Notes under the pieces: model-generated | Told to the model about the DNA's origin: nothing | What the model saw: only the letters and a program-made list of their open reading frames with translations | Database searches by the model: none | Made by a program: the position numbers and the translations under genes | Source: Tindallia californiensis | GTDB taxonomy: Bacteria; Bacillota; Clostridia; Peptostreptococcales; Tindalliaceae | Reading direction: 5' to 3' | Length of the DNA: 64,000 bases | Assembly: GCF_900107405.1 (NCBI RefSeq) | Contig: NZ_FNPV01000002.1 | Location: 186,001 to 250,000, forward strand | In this document: piece by piece, positions 60,765-64,000 of the stretch | Position numbering within the stretch: the stretch's first letter is position 1 | Layout: each line of letters begins with the position of its first letter

Positions 60765-63700
60765 TTATAATTCAATTGCTTTGTTCAGAGTGAGAGAAAA
60801 TAACCATTTTTCTTTCACTTTATTGTCTGTTAGTTGTTCAACCGCTTCTGTATATAGCTCTATTTGCTGCCGATATTTTTCTTTCCACCGGTCTACATCT
60901 TTTTCCTTTATGGAGTCAGTTTTATAATCTACTATAATCCAATGGTTTTTTTCTAGAAAGCAAGCATCAACAATTCCTTGTACCATTACGGTTGATCCAT
61001 TTAATTCTTGTTGTATCAAAAAAGGCCATTCTCGCATCAGATATTCTGCTTTTATCATTCTTTTTCCTAAAGGGCTTTCAAGAAAAGCTTCTATCTGCCC
61101 CGTATCAATTGCTTCTGCTTCTTCCCGGCTTATCATTTCTGTTTGCAACATCCAATCGATCTGCGATGCCATATTATTCTTTTCTTCATATTGCTTGAAA
61201 TCCAGTTGTTGAATAACATAATGAAAAATTGTTCCTTTTTCTGCTCTTGTAAGCTCTCTTTCCTGTGTCATAAAAAGTGGTTTTTTTATTAGTGATGGTG
61301 TTAGTGCGCCTCCTCTGTTTATGAAATCTTTCTGCGGATGACTAATCATATCACTTACCGAAAGTTTCGTTTGAGTGACGGTATCTCTTTGATAGGGATA
61401 TACCCATTCTAACCTTTTTTTCACATAAGCAGGATCTTTCTGCGGAAGTTTTTCCGGATCTTTTTTTAGCAGGTTTTTGATATAAACTGATTCACTTTCT
61501 TCTTTCTTTTGACTTAGCACTAAGTCTTCTTTTTTCCATAATTGTACGTCCCATTGACTATTACAAAAACCCATTCTTTCTTCTTTTATGCTATATTCTG
61601 CTGCCAGCGCCGGTCCTATCCAATCTAAAAAACACTGCCCCTTCGCAAGTTGATACGGGTGCAATGCATTTGCCCATTGTTCCCATTTGTTGAATGGATC
61701 ATTGACACTTCCAATAAAAACCAATTTTTGCTGAGCTCTTGTTGCGGCAACATACAAAATCCGAAGTTCCTCCGATAAACTTTCTTGTTTGATTTTTTCT
61801 TTGATAATATTCTTTAGCATGGTGTTTCGGTAAACTCTTTTCTCTGGTTCAGCACAAATAGGACCTAAACCCAGATCTTTATGCAAAAGAAGTTTTTCTT
61901 GTGCATCACGCAGATTGAACTTTCGCCCAGTTCCCACTAACAGAACGACAGGAAACTCTAGTCCTTTACTCTTATGAATGCTCATGATTCGAATCACGTC
62001 GTTATTAGAGCTAATCAGCTTAGCAACGCCTAAATCACCACTTCCACCACGCTTCAATTTGTCGATATATTGCAAAAATCCATAGATGCTACCGTCCTGA
62101 TTTTCTTCAAATTCTTCTGCACGCTTCTCAAGAATGCGAAGATTTGCTTGACGTTGCTGTCCTCCCGGCATAGCTGCCACAAAAGCGTAATACCCGGACT
62201 CATTCATGATTTGCCAAATAAACGCCGAAAGAGATATGTCCCTGCAGGAGCGCCAATGGTTAATTTTAGATAGAAAACTCTTCACTTTTTGAACCAACGG
62301 ATTATCATGATTCAGCTCATTCATACGCATAAAGCAAAGGTAAAACGGACTTCCTTGATCCATCAGTCTGATCTTTGATAATTCTTCTGAAGTAAAGCCG
62401 CCTACTGGTGACCTCAAAACACTAATCAACGCAATATCCTGCCTTATATTGTCGATAAGCTTCAAAAGATTGATGAATACCTGTACTTCTACCGTCTCAA
62501 AAAAACCTTCTGCTGAATCACCGAATACAGGAATTCCTTCTTCCATCAATATGTCTTCGTATATTTGCAAATAGCGCCGTGTAGAACGCATTAAAATCAC
62601 AATATCTCTATATTGAACCTTTCTTTGTTTTTTTATTTGTGCATCATATATCGTGGTTTTCAGAAGATCTTGAATTTTTCCAGCCGTCATTTTTGCTTCC
62701 AGTTCTTGATCTGTCCAATCCTTTAACAGGCTGTCCTCTTCCCTTTTCATCTTTTTTTTGTCTAGAATATGCAGTTCTACTGGTTGCGCCTCTTTCGTTA
62801 CAGGTATGACATCACCACTCAGAAGTTTAACCTCTTCCGTATATTCCATTTCTCCCAAAAAAGGAGTCATCAATCTCTCAAAAAGATAATTAACACCATC
62901 AATGATCTCTTTTCCACTTCGAAAATTTCGGTTCAGATCAATTCTCTTATTGATCGCTCCCCGTTTATTTACAAAAGATCTTTGTTTTTCCATAAATAGC
63001 CCGGGCTCTGCTAATCGAAAACGATAAATACTCTGTTTCACATCCCCCACCATAAAAAGGTTGTCTTTTCTTTTTATTCGATCTGTGATGGCTTCCTGAA
63101 CCCGGTTACTGTCCTGATATTCATCAATAAAAATATATTGAAATTGATTTTTATAATAATCGGCCGCTTCTTGGTTTTTAAGAATTTTCAACGTCATATG
63201 TTCCAAATCGTTAAAATCAACAATATTCTTTTTGCTTTTTAACACCCTAAAAGAATGATGAAATGCTTCTACTAAATCCCGCAGTACCCTCATAGGCTCT
63301 TTCATCATTTTTATATCAGCTGCCCATTCTTCTGGCTCTCTAAAAAACCACTGTTCCTGAAGGGCCTTAAAATCTTTTTTCACCAAATCTCTCATCTTTT
63401 GTACCGCTACTTTTTTATCCTCATCAACTTCTTTTGCCGCCGGCAATCTTTTAAAACCGAAGCTTTTCACCAACTCAAATGCATTCTCATTTCTAGCTTT
63501 ACATAACGCTTTCACCTCTTCTAATTTTTGCACTTCTTCATGAAGTAATTCGGCATAAACTTCCGGACCACCCGGTTCTTCAGAAACATAAAGAGCCATT
63601 TCTATCTGGTTGATCATCCCATCAAGGCGTAGCATCAAAATGTCAAAAAGACTTTCTATCCATTTTTTTTTCATCATGGTTTCTTTATCGATATCAAACG

Positions 63701-64000
63701 ATTCTACTTGATTATGCAACCATTCTAGTGGCTCTGGCTGGCTTTGAATAAAGGAATGAAGTTTCAATAAACCGGCTTCCAGCCATAAATCGTTTTTCAT
63801 ATCACAAAAACTTTCTATTAATCGATAGTATGTCGGATTAGCTTCCTGATAAAAACTCTCTAAGGTTTTATTCATAGCTTCCTGTTTCAATAAGGTCACT
63901 TCGGTTTCTTTGCCTACTCGAAAAGAAGGGTCCAAGCCTCCCAAATGAAAATGACTCCGAAGTACCTTTAGACAGAAGGAATGCATTGTCATGATATAAG
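60765..64000 (-). CDS. addA: Helicase-nuclease AddA (RecB-like), 5' end outside window
   Basis: UvrD-like helicase with C-terminal nuclease, part of the AddAB double-strand-break repair enzyme. At least 1078 codons are visible; the Walker A region (AAAGSGKT) lies beyond the window. Motifs: FISTIHSFC-like MTMHSFCLKVLRSHFHLGGLDP at the present end, YIFIDEYQDSNRVQ (Walker B), GDVKQSIYRFR, LNRNFRS, IMSIHKSKGLEFPVV, LYVAATRAQQKL, and the nuclease motif WIIVDYKTDS with GIVDACFLE. AddB would be further upstream of the window. The frame stays open to base 64000. Confidence 0.95.
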   Translation of the reverse strand, partial: YIMTMHSFCLKVLRSHFHLGGLDPSFRVGKETEVTLLKQEAMNKTLESFYQEANPTYYRLIESFCDMKNDLWLEAGLLKLHSFIQSQPEPLEWLHNQVESFDIDKETMMKKKWIESLFDILMLRLDGMINQIEMALYVSEEPGGPEVYAELLHEEVQKLEEVKALCKARNENAFELVKSFGFKRLPAAKEVDEDKKVAVQKMRDLVKKDFKALQEQWFFREPEEWAADIKMMKEPMRVLRDLVEAFHHSFRVLKSKKNIVDFNDLEHMTLKILKNQEAADYYKNQFQYIFIDEYQDSNRVQEAITDRIKRKDNLFMVGDVKQSIYRFRLAEPGLFMEKQRSFVNKRGAINKRIDLNRNFRSGKEIIDGVNYLFERLMTPFLGEMEYTEEVKLLSGDVIPVTKEAQPVELHILDKKKMKREEDSLLKDWTDQELEAKMTAGKIQDLLKTTIYDAQIKKQRKVQYRDIVILMRSTRRYLQIYEDILMEEGIPVFGDSAEGFFETVEVQVFINLLKLIDNIRQDIALISVLRSPVGGFTSEELSKIRLMDQGSPFYLCFMRMNELNHDNPLVQKVKSFLSKINHWRSCRDISLSAFIWQIMNESGYYAFVAAMPGGQQRQANLRILEKRAEEFEENQDGSIYGFLQYIDKLKRGGSGDLGVAKLISSNNDVIRIMSIHKSKGLEFPVVLLVGTGRKFNLRDAQEKLLLHKDLGLGPICAEPEKRVYRNTMLKNIIKEKIKQESLSEELRILYVAATRAQQKLVFIGSVNDPFNKWEQWANALHPYQLAKGQCFLDWIGPALAAEYSIKEERMGFCNSQWDVQLWKKEDLVLSQKKEESESVYIKNLLKKDPEKLPQKDPAYVKKRLEWVYPYQRDTVTQTKLSVSDMISHPQKDFINRGGALTPSLIKKPLFMTQERELTRAEKGTIFHYVIQQLDFKQYEEKNNMASQIDWMLQTEMISREEAEAIDTGQIEAFLESPLGKRMIKAEYLMREWPFLIQQELNGSTVMVQGIVDACFLEKNHWIIVDYKTDSIKEKDVDRWKEKYRQQIELYTEAVEQLTDNKVKEKWLFSLTLNKAIEL

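Noticed and set aside
1-64000. CRISPR arrays, tRNA or rRNA genes, insertion sequences
   Set aside because: No regularly spaced direct repeats, cloverleaf-like sequences, rRNA stretches or transposase-like frames were seen.

Overview
This window is a chromosomal segment of an anaerobic, low-GC Gram-positive bacterium, most likely a Clostridia member near the Alkaliphilus/Tindallia/Natronincola group. That placement is inferred, not shown: the evidence is the Firmicutes-type gene order around whiA-glmR-rapZ-murB-hprK-uvrCAB, strong AGGAGG ribosome sites, HPr kinase, EndoAI/MazF, AddA, selenium- and molybdenum-dependent enzymes, and a large Mrp-type cation/proton antiporter operon typical of alkaliphiles. 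Apart from one gene (5-formyl-THF cyclo-ligase), every gene reads on the minus strand, so transcription runs from high to low coordinates.

Layout, low to high coordinates. (1) 1-6342: dnaE (5' part only), a yqeB-like selenium-dependent Mo-hydroxylase accessory gene, whiA, a NUDIX gene, glmR/yvcK, rapZ and murB. (2) 6414-14883: a molybdenum/formate block with a MOSC-like protein, moaA behind a Moco-type riboswitch with a terminator, a ferritin-like protein, fdhD, and a four-subunit NAD-linked formate dehydrogenase. The catalytic subunit of that enzyme contains an in-frame UGA (selenocysteine) followed by a SECIS hairpin. (3) 15042-18085: hprK, a PspC-domain gene and uvrC. (4) 18443-26269: a second molybdoenzyme block with a Tat-exported molybdopterin reductase, its TorD-like chaperone, a membrane-anchored four-cluster ferredoxin, RnfC and RnfD (without the rest of Rnf), TatC and three TatA-like genes. 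(5) 26302-35342: uvrA, uvrB, a C-terminal processing protease, an EnvC-like M23 protein, and ftsX-ftsE. (6) 35590-46945: the plus-strand cyclo-ligase, a Lon-family protease, a large secreted phosphodiester glycosidase, a YitT permease-like protein, and a TagA-CsaB-DUF5693 envelope-polymer cluster. (7) 47070-49343: mazF/mazE, alr, acpS. (8) 49379-59089: a coiled-coil protein, an unusual Mrp operon with two extra NuoL/M-like subunits, and upstream of it three tiny membrane proteins of unknown function. (9) 59254-64000: a CBS protein, dcd, a small unknown gene and addA (5' end outside the window).

Together the two molybdenum blocks read as an energy-metabolism layer placed at two junctions of an otherwise conserved housekeeping gene string. 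Formate would be oxidised in the cytoplasm with NAD (and possibly ferredoxin). The RnfC/RnfD pair would carry electrons across the membrane to an exported Mo reductase, and the Mrp complex would handle Na+/H+ balance. The points most worth following up are the RnfCD-linked reductase, the three-gene small membrane cluster, the Moco-type leader, the selenocysteine codon and an unexplained structured intergenic element between rnfD and uvrC.
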